Part shown: in pieces, positions 21,442 to 30,882 of the stretch
Layout of the letters: each line of letters opens with the position of its first letter
How positions within the stretch are numbered: the stretch's first letter is position 1
Origin: Coix lacryma-jobi var. lacryma-jobi
Lineage: Eukaryota > Streptophyta > Magnoliopsida > Poales > Poaceae
Length of the DNA: 64,000 bases
Assembly (NCBI GenBank): GCA_009763385.1
Contig: CM019831.1
Coordinates: 111,502,680-111,566,679, forward strand
Direction: 5' to 3'
Program-made: the position numbers and the translations under genes
The notes under the pieces: generated by a model
Seen by the model: only the letters and a program-made list of their open reading frames with translations
The model's database searches: none
What the model was told of the DNA's origin: nothing

Positions 21442-21452
21442 TGTAGGTAAGG
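21430..21452 (+). promoter_or_regulatory. Gag-pol boundary with splice-acceptor-like sequence
   Basis: After the gag stop TGA (21439) the pol frame is closed by TAG at 21444 and opens only at 21447. The bases before 21447 read as a pyrimidine-rich tract ending in GATGTAG, which resembles a 3' splice site; the following GTAAG also resembles a donor. The same arrangement is in S2 (about 41100-41125). Confidence 0.4.
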
Positions 21453-21455
21453 CGG

Positions 21456-24400
21456 TTGGAGGACGTTTGGTTGGTGGATTCCGGTTGTTCGAGGCACATG
21501 ACCGGAAACACCAAGTGGTTCTCCAGCCTTAGCCCGGTCGCCGGAAAGGAGTACATAACCTTCGGCGACAATAGTAAAGGTAAGGTATTGTCTCGTGGGA
21601 CGGTGCGGGTTAATGAGCACTTTGTGTTGCGCGATGTTGCTCTTGTTTCTAACCTGCATTTTAACCTTCTTTCTGTTTCGCAACTTTTTGATGATGACTA
21701 TGAGATTCGTTTTAAACCGAACCTTAGTCGCATCTTAGATCCTCAGGGCGATCTTGTATGTCTGATTTCGCCCTTTGGGAAAGTCTTTTGTGCGAATTTC
21801 TCGGAATCGTTTGGTTCTTCTCGCTGTCTTTTGGCTAGTCCTTCTTCCTCCGATCTTTGGAAGTGGCATAGGAGGCTCGGTCATTTAAGCTTCGACTTGC
21901 TTGCAAGACTTAGCTCACTTGGCCTAATCCGAGGATTGCCCAAGCTTTCGGTGGAGAAGGATCTAGTTTGCCATTCTTGCAGACATGGGAAGATGGTTGC
22001 TGCTCCCCACCATCCGGTGACTAAGGTCATGACCTCGCACCCCGGAGAGCTTTTACACATGGACCTTGTTGGTCCGGCTCGGGTGAGCTCGGTTGGTGGC
22101 AAGTGGTATGTTTTGGTTGTTGTTGACGACTTTTCGAGATATTCGTGGGTCTTCTTTTTAGCTGAGAAGACCGAGACTTTCTCATTTGCTCGCAATCTGA
22201 TTTTGCGTCTTCAGAACGAGTTCCCTTTGAACTCGATGCGAGCTATTCGGAGTGATAATGGTTCCGAGTTTAAAAATTCGGATTTTGAGAAGTTTTGTAA
22301 CCGCCTTGGTTTGGAGCATCAGTTTTCTTCCCCCTATACACCACCTCAAAATGGTGTTGTAGAGAGGAAGAATCGGACCCTTGTTGAGATGGCCAGGACG
22401 ATGCTTGATGAGCATAGGACTCCTAGGCGTTTTTGGGCCGAAGCTATGAACACTGCATGCTACATTTCGAATCGCATTTTTCTGAGAGCGTTTTTGAAGA
22501 AGACCTCTTATGAGTTGCGTTTTGGTCGCCAGCCCAAGGTGAGTTATTTTAGAGTCTTTGGTTGCCACTGTTTTATATTGAAGAAAGGCAACCTGGACAA
22601 GTTTGAGTCTCGTTCTTCTGACGGTGTGTTTTTGGGTTATGGCACTCACACTCGAGCCTATCGTGTACTTAACCTTGACACTAACCGAGTCATGGAGACA
22701 TCAGATGTCACCTTCGACGAGACTCTTGTTTGTCCCTCTTCTCGTTTTGAGCGTGCAGGTGATCATGAGGTTGGAGAGCCTCTTTTTGATGATGAGGACG
22801 AGGGTGCTGAAGGTATAGATGATCCAGCACCCCCTCCACCTGCCGTGCCGCAAAGGGCGGCCTCGACGACGACTCACGGCCCCGACACTTCTTCTTCCTG
22901 GGGGCCGTGGGATCCTCCACCTCGCGCGGTACCTTTTGTACCCGGGGTGGAACCAGCTGCTGTTGAGGGGGAGGTCACTTCTTCCCGGGAGGCGCCACGA
23001 CATATCCAGCGCCAGCACCCCCCTGAACAGATGATCGGCGACATCGACGAGCGAGTTACTCGCTCCAGGTCACAGCACATCTCGCACTTTGCTCATTCTG
23101 CTTTTGTTGCGTCTTTTGAACCCCGAGATGTTGGACACGCATTGACGGATCCGGATTGGGTCAATGCCATGCATGAGGAGCTAGAGAACTTTGAGCGAAA
23201 TCGGGTTTGGGTTCTAGTGCCACCACCTCCTGACTGTAAACCTATTGGGACAAAATGGGTATTTAAAAACAAGCAAGGAGAGGAGGGCCACATTGTGAGA
23301 AACAAGGCCCGGCTTGTAGCGAAGGGTTATAGTCAGAAGGAGGGGATAGATTATGAGGAGACCTTCGCTCCTGTAGCTCGTTTGGAGGCTATTAGGATAC
23401 TCTTGGCTTATGCTGCATCCATGGGTTTCAAACTTTTTCAAATGGATGTCAAGAGTGCCTTCTTAAACGGCTACATTGAGGAGGAGGTCTATGTCCAGCA
23501 ACCCCCCGGTTTTGAAAATCCCAAGTTTCCAAACCATGTCTTTAAACTCCACAAAGCTTTGTATGGTTTGAAACAAGCCCCTAGAGCCTGGTATGAGAGA
23601 TTAAAAACCTTTTTGCTAGCTAAGGGTTTTAAAATGGGATGTGTTGATAAAACGCTCTTTCTCCTCAAGCAAGGCAAAGATACTCTCTTGGTCCAAATTT
23701 ACGTGGATGATATCATTTTCGGTGGTTCTTCTCACGCTTTGGTTGCCAAGTTTGCAGATACTATGAGCAGGGAGTTCGAGATGAGCATGATGGGCGAGCT
23801 GACCTTCTTTCTCGGGTTGCAAATTAAGCAATCCCGAGAGGGGACGTTTGTGCACCAGGGCAAGTACACGAGGGACTTGCTGAAGCGGTTCGACATGGGT
23901 GAGGCCAAGCCTCTTCCGACGCCCATGTCGACGACGACTGCCCTGGATGCCGACACGGATGGAGAAGCAGTGGACCAGAAGGAGTACCGCAGCATGATTG
24001 GATCGCTGCTCTACCTGACAGCGACACGGCCGGACATTCAGTTCGCCGTGTGCTTGTGCGCGCGCTTTCAGGCTTCGCCACGCACTTCTCACCGTCAGGC
24101 GGTGAAGCGCATCTTCAGGTACCTTCGTTTCACGCCTGAGTTCGGGATTTGGTATTCTGCTTCTTCCACCCTCTCGCTTTGTGGCTTTTCTGATGCTGAT
24201 TTTGCTGGTTGTCGCATTGAGCGCAAGTCCACTTCTGGGACTTGCCAGTTTATTGGGTCTTCTCTTGTATCGTGGTCTTCTCGCAAGCAGTCTAGTGTCG
24301 CTCAGTCTACCACGGAGGCTGAATATGTTGCTGCGGCTAGCTGCTGTTCCCAGTTACTCTGGATGATGGCCACTTTGCGTGATTTTGGTTTGAGCTTTAC

Positions 24401-24644
24401 TCGAGTTCCTTTGCTTTGTGACAGCACGAGTGCCATTAGCGTTGCTAAGAACCCCGTGCTTCACTCGAAAACCAAACACATTGATGTGCGCTTTCATTTC
24501 TTGCGAGACCACCAGGAGAAGGGTGATATCGACCTTCGCCATGTCGATACTCATCACCAATTGGCTGATATTTTCACCAAGCCTTTAGACGAATCAACCT
24601 TTAATAGGTTGAGGGGTGAGCTTGGTGTGTGTTTCCCCTTTTAG
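21456..24644 (+). CDS. pol: Sirevirus Pol polyprotein (S1)
   Basis: About 1062 residues; the frame is open from 21447 and has no ATG at its start, so it must be made as a fusion or from a processed RNA. Order: aspartic protease (DSGCSRHMTG near residue 8), GAG-pre-integrase zinc region (HRRLGH... CHSC, about 135-180), integrase core with catalytic Asp near 201, Asp near 265 (SDNGSEF) and Glu near 302 (VVERKNR), reverse transcriptase (from about 590, AFLNGYIEEEVYV, then YVDD near 748), and RNase H (STTEAEY near 950, ending near LADIFTKPLD). All catalytic residues are present and the frame is uninterrupted. The order integrase before RT is the Ty1/copia hallmark. Confidence 0.94.
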   Translation: MEDVWLVDSGCSRHMTGNTKWFSSLSPVAGKEYITFGDNSKGKVLSRGTVRVNEHFVLRDVALVSNLHFNLLSVSQLFDDDYEIRFKPNLSRILDPQGDLVCLISPFGKVFCANFSESFGSSRCLLASPSSSDLWKWHRRLGHLSFDLLARLSSLGLIRGLPKLSVEKDLVCHSCRHGKMVAAPHHPVTKVMTSHPGELLHMDLVGPARVSSVGGKWYVLVVVDDFSRYSWVFFLAEKTETFSFARNLILRLQNEFPLNSMRAIRSDNGSEFKNSDFEKFCNRLGLEHQFSSPYTPPQNGVVERKNRTLVEMARTMLDEHRTPRRFWAEAMNTACYISNRIFLRAFLKKTSYELRFGRQPKVSYFRVFGCHCFILKKGNLDKFESRSSDGVFLGYGTHTRAYRVLNLDTNRVMETSDVTFDETLVCPSSRFERAGDHEVGEPLFDDEDEGAEGIDDPAPPPPAVPQRAASTTTHGPDTSSSWGPWDPPPRAVPFVPGVEPAAVEGEVTSSREAPRHIQRQHPPEQMIGDIDERVTRSRSQHISHFAHSAFVASFEPRDVGHALTDPDWVNAMHEELENFERNRVWVLVPPPPDCKPIGTKWVFKNKQGEEGHIVRNKARLVAKGYSQKEGIDYEETFAPVARLEAIRILLAYAASMGFKLFQMDVKSAFLNGYIEEEVYVQQPPGFENPKFPNHVFKLHKALYGLKQAPRAWYERLKTFLLAKGFKMGCVDKTLFLLKQGKDTLLVQIYVDDIIFGGSSHALVAKFADTMSREFEMSMMGELTFFLGLQIKQSREGTFVHQGKYTRDLLKRFDMGEAKPLPTPMSTTTALDADTDGEAVDQKEYRSMIGSLLYLTATRPDIQFAVCLCARFQASPRTSHRQAVKRIFRYLRFTPEFGIWYSASSTLSLCGFSDADFAGCRIERKSTSGTCQFIGSSLVSWSSRKQSSVAQSTTEAEYVAAASCCSQLLWMMATLRDFGLSFTRVPLLCDSTSAISVAKNPVLHSKTKHIDVRFHFLRDHQEKGDIDLRHVDTHHQLADIFTKPLDESTFNRLRGELGVCFPF

Positions 24645-26327
24645 ATGGGGGAAGCATTTTGAGATGTACAGACTGACTCTTTTATTTTGAGGCTCTTTTC
24701 TTTTGAGTTTCTTGAGTCTTTCCAATTGGTATCTTCTTTCTTTCAGTTTTGTGTCGGGCATACGCATTTACATTCTGAGCTTCATGTCTATATTCACTAG
24801 AATGTAATTATGCTCTTGTTAGTATTGCTCCGATACTTATGATGATGCTTGTAGCTTATGCTCCTTCTGATCACTGTTACATGTTATGAGCGAGCTATTT
24901 TTGGAATGGTGAATTATGCCTAATGTATATAAATCTGAAAATGTTCACCATTGAGATATGCAACTAGCATGTGTAGGGTGTGTTGAGTCCATTCCTGCTT
25001 TTCATATATGCTAGGTTGCTATGTCTCTAGTTCTGAGTCATTCACTTGCTTGGTTGTTCATAACTTGCTTAAAATCTGAACCAAGTATTGTTGAATTGAA
25101 AAGATCGAGATGGGATTGCTTGTCAACACCTCATGGTATTGAGACTGTTTCTCATTGCACCTTGAGTTAAACTTGAGCCATGTAGTGTATGACCGAAACC
25201 GTTGCTTTAAGCTTCTGATTGCTTCGGCATAGGCTTCGCACGGTTGAAAAGTTAGGCATTGACAAGCTTTCAACCTCTCGCAATCACATGCTAAAAATGA
25301 ACTTGTGAACTCCTTTACCGCTGAAACTCCGATATGAATTTGGAATCACAAGTATATGCTTCATTCCTATGCATGATGATTGAACTTTGCTAGGGGTAGT
25401 TCACCTTGTATATATGCTTAGCACTTGTTTGGATTCCTTCTATACATGTCTAGTGCTATTTTGATGGTGACTATCTTTTTGGCTTAAAACTGCTCACATG
25501 CTCATATGCTTCATATTTCGTATAAGTAATCAGTTTGAGCCGTTGCTATTTGAGTGCTTAATTGAGACGTTGGAGCTATACTGATTAGAGCATCTTTGCA
25601 CTCTTTTGACTATATACTTGAAGCTCCTAACTTGCATTTTGACTCCATATGCATTGTGGACGGAGATCTTGTGTTCAGGGGGAGTTTATGTGAAGGGAGT
25701 TGCTTCTCCGATACCTTTTGGCCTTGATAAGTGCATTTTCAACTAGGGGGAGAAATTTATGCAAATCATATGCTCCTGTGTTGATCAACTAAGGGGAGAC
25801 TCATTTGTCCTAGTTGCTTGCATTTGTCGAGGGGGAGTTTGCTAGTTGTGTTGAGCCGTTGCCTCTGTCTTGAGGGACTAGCAAACGTTCCTAGCTTTTC
25901 ATGAGCTTTCATAAGCTTTTTCTTTTGGCTTTCAATTGGTATCGTCTGGTGTGCTTTCCCATTTGTTTTGGGTTGATTTCCAATTGGTTCGGAGTGATTT
26001 TCTTGCTAGTTGTGTTGAGCCTCTGTGCCTCTATCTTGAGGGACTAGCATTTTGCTTCTGTTGTCCTCCGATCTTCAATTGGTATCTGCTAGCGGTGTTG
26101 AGCCTGTTCTACCTCTTCTTGAGGGCTAGCTTTGCTTTGCTTGGTTGCGTCGAGCCGTTGCCCATGTCTTTGGGGACCAAGTTTTCGCTTCATCCACTTG
26201 ACCTTCTTTGGCTTTTGTTAGGCTTTTGGGTCATTTGGTTGGGTTTTCTCCTCCCACTCCTTCCTACCTCCTTCTTCTTATTCATGATTTGTTGTGGAGT
26301 TGACAATGCACTCATCAAGGGGGAGAT
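24645..26327 (+). other. S1 3' untranslated region with PPT-like repeats
   Basis: No convincing ORF. GGGGGAG motifs occur at 25678, 25747, 25831 and, abutting the LTR, 26319-26325; a GGGGAG is near 25793. The last is the likely PPT for plus-strand priming. The hairpin array lies at 25837-26181. Confidence 0.75.
25837..26181 (+). repeat. Covarying hairpin array in S1 3' UTR
   Basis: Four hairpins with loops of about 30 nt sharing TTGAGCC and CTTGAGGG: GTTTGCTAGT/ACTAGCAAAC (25837, 25877; 10 bp), TGCTAGT/ACTAGCA (26004, 26043), GCTAGC/GCTAGC (26088, 26125), CTTGGT/ACCAAG (26140, 26176). They are the reverse-strand counterparts of those in D1. Confidence 0.8.
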
Positions 26328-28479
26328 TGCGGATACATGGGTGTATGCCGAGTCTCTGTGTGATGAGTGATTGTCAACGGAGATGATGCGCATGTTCTTT
26401 GGCTTGTGTTGTGCAGGTGTCGAGCTCGGAGACAGTGATCGATGGCGGGTGAAGGTCAAGTTGCGACGTGCCGTGCCGACGGACCGGGCGCGATGAAGGA
26501 TGGGCGTGCCGTGCGGCGGACGTGCCATGCCGATGTATCGGACGGTGAAGGGCGGACGTGGACTTGGACTGATGGACTGGAGGCCGGAGGATCAGCTGTG
26601 GTGGCTGGCAGCCTGCGACAGCGACAAGCGGAGAAGTGCGATCATGTCGGTGGAAGGGGTGCACAGGCGGTGCATCCCCTCTACGACGCCGGTTTGTTGG
26701 TAGAGCCCGGGAAAAACCAACGGTGGACGGTTTCCAGGTTTGGGCCTCAAAACCTGGGTGCTGGGTTTCCAGGTTGAGCCACAAAACCTGGGCGTGACGG
26801 TTTCCAGGTTGAGCCTCAAAACCTGGGCGTGGGCCGGTTTCCGAGTTTGGGCCTCAAAACTCGGGCGCGGACGGTTTCCGAGTTTGGCCACAAAACTCGG
26901 GCTGGAGGCTGGTTTCCCGGTTTGGGCCTCAAAACCGGGGGCTGATGGAAAAGGCTGGTTTCCCGGTTTGGGCCACAAAACCGGGGGTGCAGAGTGGTGG
27001 CGGCACGTGGCGGCGATCTGAAGGTTGCGTGGAGGCGACGCGGAAGACCGTGCGGGCGTGGCCGTCGGATCTACCTACCACCAGCGGGTGGACTAGAATA
27101 GCCTTAGGGTTAGGCTGGTCCGCTCTGTAAATACAGTAGTGAGGGGTAGAGTAGGAAATAGGCTTAGGCTAGGTTAGTATAAGTAGTCTAGGGGAGACAC
27201 CCTCCTCCCTATCTCAGTTAGCGCAGTCATTTGCTTCCTAGCACCTAGGGTTTCCACTCTCCCATCCCCTGCTTTAGCTAGTTGAGATCCGCAGAGAGAC
27301 TCCACTCTGTGTACTGTTGATCTGAGGAAGTGAGGCCGTATCCTCACCTTGGAGCACTGATCGGTGTCATGATTCGCGTCCTTGATTCGAGTTCGTGGGT
27401 GTGATTCGCGTTTTCCTTGTGTTCTTCGCGGAATCATTTTTCTCCACGATTTTCCCGTCGCTTGATCTTTTTGCTCGGTTCATCGTTTGCGATTCCGTTT
27501 GAACTAAGTTGTTCTAGATCGTGAGGCACTCCTTTCCACCGAAGGAATTGATCTCAAACCCCACGGTCTAGGAGATCGATCGATTTTACGTTCCGGGTCA
27601 AGTTTTCTCTTTTCCCCCGAATTTCTTTGATTCATCGATTTGGAGATAGGTTCGAGCCATGATCTCTTAGAGATAGCTCACTATCCTCCTTGTGACTCCT
27701 CTCACCAAGCTTGATCCCTAGAGGATTCGTTTTGGGTGAGATCGAGTCGGATCGGTGAATGAACAACTGTTTCGTGGGGTGACCGGACGCAGGGTCGGGG
27801 AGACCGGACGCTCTGCTCATGAGTCCGGTCGTTGAACGTCTTCCTGTGTGCTTCTGCTTCTTGACCGGACGCACATGACCGGACGCTCGATTTTATTCTG
27901 ACCGGACTCATCGCTTCTACTGTTCATCGGGGTTTGGCACTTGTGACCGGACGCTAGGTGATCGACCGGACGCTAGAGCACAGTGCGTCCGGTCCAACAC
28001 AGTAAGGTCCGAAATCCACTTCTGCACGACCGGACGCGTCCGGTGCCTGCTGACCGGACGCAGGCAGAGTCCGGTCAGGTGCAGTCAGCACGTTTTCGTC
28101 CGCAGTTTGTTCGGTTGACCTTCGATTTGCGATCTGCTTGTTGCGTTGGATTCCCGACTCCGTGCTCTACAGAAATCGGGCTCCTCGCTTTTCAAAATAG
28201 CCTGAATCCCCCTCGCGTTGCTCGGGGGAGGTTGAAGTTACCCAAAACCCATCCTGTCACTAGTTGACTTGCGTGAACTTGGGTGTGGAAGTTTTTGTGG
28301 TGCCTCGCTGTGATCCTAGAGATCATCCACCCTCTTCCAAGGGTCGTGGGTATCACGTTTTCGTTAGTATCTCTTGGGGGTTGATTTTGGGACACTTGGC
28401 CAAAGTTTCAAAAGAAATTTTTATTGGCTCCCATTCACCCCCCCTCTGGTCGCCTTGCTTTGACATTCTCGGTCCTTCA
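26328..28479 (+). repeat. S1 3' LTR
   Basis: 2152 bp, same length as the 5' LTR, and every frame in it repeats at an offset of 9771. No difference was noticed. Followed by the TSD copy GGCAC (28480-28484). Confidence 0.92.
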
Positions 28480-28484
28480 GGCAC

Positions 28485-30856
28485 CACACAAGAGAGCAAA
28501 CCAAAACTCTCAAAACCCCGAGTCAAGTTCGTGCCTAAAAGACCCACTCCAAATGTAGATAGAAAGCTACGTCGGGATTCCTCCAAATACCAATGCTAAC
28601 AAGTAGCAAAGATACGTAGAGAGGTTCCTAGGTAAACTCTAGGAGCAAACGAGGAGTCCAGAGACAAAGCGGAAAAGCCGGGAGAGCAAACGCACTCAAC
28701 TGCGACCTACAGGCAATTCCCGGACTGTCCGGACTCTTGGTCCCGGACTGTCCGGTGTGAGCCGAACTGTCCGCCGCTAGGGGGCCGGACTGTCCGCCGG
28801 CGAAAAACTCAAAACCGAACTATTCTGCTACAGCCCTGGATAGATCCCGGACAGTCCGCGGTTTGCACGTCGGACTGTCCGCGGTTCACGTGAACAGTGA
28901 ACTCCGAGCGTCCGGTGCCTGCCCTGTGCAGCGTCCGATGAGGACCCCGGACTGTCCGCGGGTCCTGGCGGACTGTCCGCCGGCTACCGAGCCAAAACAG
29001 CAACGCTGCTGCAAAGTCCCTGCTCGGGCCCGGACTGTCCGCGCCCAACACTGACGGACTGTCCGCCGGTCACCCGAAGGGAAAAAGGCCCGAGGCCAAC
29101 AGCCACTGCTCGGCTGAAACCCCGACTCGCGGACTGTCCGCGGCTGGAGGGGCGGACAGTCCGCCACCACCCAGAATGCCCAAAAACGCCACGGGTCAAA
29201 ACCAAAATCGATTGGATCTTTACCAAATCGAATGGGGCTGCAACCAAACTTCTCCCAAGTGTTCTTCTACGTGTTGGGAAGCTAATCCTAGGATATCATC
29301 GCTTCAACCCAACTAATCCATGAGAAATCCGAAGAACACTAGAAAATGGGAAGAACGAAGAACAAACACGATTTCGGCCCGATCTACTTGTTCGTGAGGG
29401 TAGGCATGAATTCCTTTGGTGGAAACATTATCCTCAGTTCAAAGAACAAGTTGATTCAAACGAAATCGCAAAAGACGCAGCGTAGAGGGAGATCGGGAGA
29501 GGGGAAAATCGTGGAGAAAAGAAGAACGCGAAGAACAAATTCAAAACGCGAATTCAACCATGAATTTGATCCTTGGATTCAGATGAATGGAAGATTGATT
29601 AATCACTTGGTGTCGGGCTACAAGCCAATCCTAGCAACACAAAGCTTGGATGGCAAAAAGCTCAAGAACAAGAGCCAACTCTCCCTAACCCTAGCCTTCT
29701 CTCACAGGAACAAAATGAGAGAGACACCACCAAGAACTCCCAAGGATGCGGCTGCCCTAGCAGCCCCCCTCATATATATAGGCACACGTCCGAAGACCAA
29801 AACGCCCTTACATTAAGCACTCAACCCAAATACCCCCTAGGGGTAAAACCGTCCAGACTTGACAGTTTCGATCCGACGGCCACGCCCGCACATCCAGTAG
29901 CTTTGCATCGACGCGACCTCCCTGATGCCGCCACATGCCGTCACCGTCGGCCGCCGCGCCTTCTCACCGATAGCTTCGCCGCAACGCAAGCCTCTCGGTG
30001 CCGCCACGCGACGAACGTCCTTTCGGACCAACCCCCGGTTTTGAGGCCCAAACCGGGAAACCGTCCACCCCGAGTTTTGAGGCCCAAACTCGGAAACCCG
30101 CGAGCCCAGGTTTTGAGGCCCAAACCTGGAAACCGTCCTCGCCGAGTTTTGAGGCCCAAACTCGGAAACCGGCCACCCCGAGTTTTGAGGCCCAAACTCG
30201 GAAACCGTCGATGGTAGCTTTTTGAGGCTCAGCTACCGAACCCGCACCGTAGACGGGATGTGGTTCGCACACCCCGACCACCGGCACCGATGCCGATGCA
30301 TGTCCAGCCTCCACGCCGGGCACAACGCCTTCGCCTTCCTTCTTGACTTGGCCGACAGCACTTGCGCCCCACGCAAGCCCGTGTCCGACCTCCCGCCAAG
30401 TGACACGACTCCAGCGCCTTCCTCCCGACTCGGCCGATGCACCGCACATCCCCATGTGCTCCTGCTTGTCGATGCCATGTGCCAGCTGCCACAGCTGGTC
30501 GTCTGGCCTCTGGTCCGTCAGTCCAAGCCTCACGTCCGCCCTTCATCGCTCTGAGTACATCGGCATGGCACGTCCGCCGCACGGCACGCCCATCCTTCAC
30601 TGCTCCCGATCCGTCGACACGGTACGTCTCTACTTGACCTTCACCTCGCCATTGACCACTATATTTCCAGCTCCACACCTGCACATCAACACAGCCAAGA
30701 GACACATGTCGCACACGCACACCAACACAGAAACACCACACAACTCACGCCACCGGTTAGTCATAAACAATAAGCGCATAGCGAGATATGGACTAAACCG
30801 GATAAAAGCCTCAAACCTTCCTCATCAAAGTCAATCATTCATCATATGTGTTCTCA
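28485..30856 (-). repeat. D1 5' LTR, U3-R part (part 2)
   Basis: Continues the right LTR of D1 after S1; pairs with 8210-10579. Contains CGGACTGTCCG palindromes (28719-29165), a TATA sequence (29773-29780) and the U3 palindrome array (30034-30236). Ends TGAGAACA on the minus strand; then GGTGA (30857-30861). Confidence 0.88.
29773..29780 (-). promoter_or_regulatory. TATA box of D1 promoter
   Basis: TATATATA within the 5' LTR about 1.08 kb from its outer end. Transcription leftward from here would run into S1 before reaching the D1 gag-like frame, so D1 is probably silenced by that insertion. Confidence 0.5.
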
Positions 30857-30871
30857 GGTGACTTGTCCCCC

Positions 30872-30882
30872 GGCTTATAAAA
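30872..30882 (+). promoter_or_regulatory. TATA box of the Grande accessory gene
   Basis: CTTATAAAAAG lies about 150 bp upstream of the ATG at 31026, in antisense orientation to the Grande-like element. Such an own promoter is known for the accessory gene of Grande. Confidence 0.5.

Larger units (their letters stand above)
16557..28479 (+). mobile_element. S1: complete autonomous Sirevirus (Ty1/copia)
   Basis: An 11,923-bp element with TSD GGCAC, two LTRs of 2152 bp that show no difference I could find, tRNA-iMet PBS, open gag and pol frames, and PPT-like repeats before the 3' LTR. The gene order protease, integrase, RT, RNase H is that of Ty1/copia. Coiled-coil gag with CCHC, multiple PPTs and LTR palindromes point to the Sirevirus genus (Pseudoviridae). 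No envelope-like ORF follows pol. This is the youngest insertion in the window. Confidence 0.92.
8031..30856 (-). mobile_element. D1: non-autonomous Sirevirus-like copia element (contains S1)
   Basis: Complete element with 5-bp duplication GGTGA on both sides, LTR ends TGAGAACA and GGTCCTTCA on the minus strand, 3' LTR 8031-10579 and 5' LTR 16378-30856 (split by S1). Without S1 it is about 10.9 kb. The internal region has a gag-like ORF, a short relic of the 3' end of pol and a 2.4-kb 3' untranslated region. No protease, integrase or reverse transcriptase remains, so it must depend on proteins from elsewhere. A few point differences between the LTRs make it older than S1. Confidence 0.85.

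Noticed and set aside
22182..22649. Minus-strand ORFs inside S1 pol
   Set aside because: Complement shadows of pol; not kept in S2.
24645..26327. Possible envelope-like ORF after S1 pol, as in some Sireviruses
   Set aside because: No frame longer than about 140 codons, no signal peptide or membrane segment; the space holds PPT-like motifs and hairpins.
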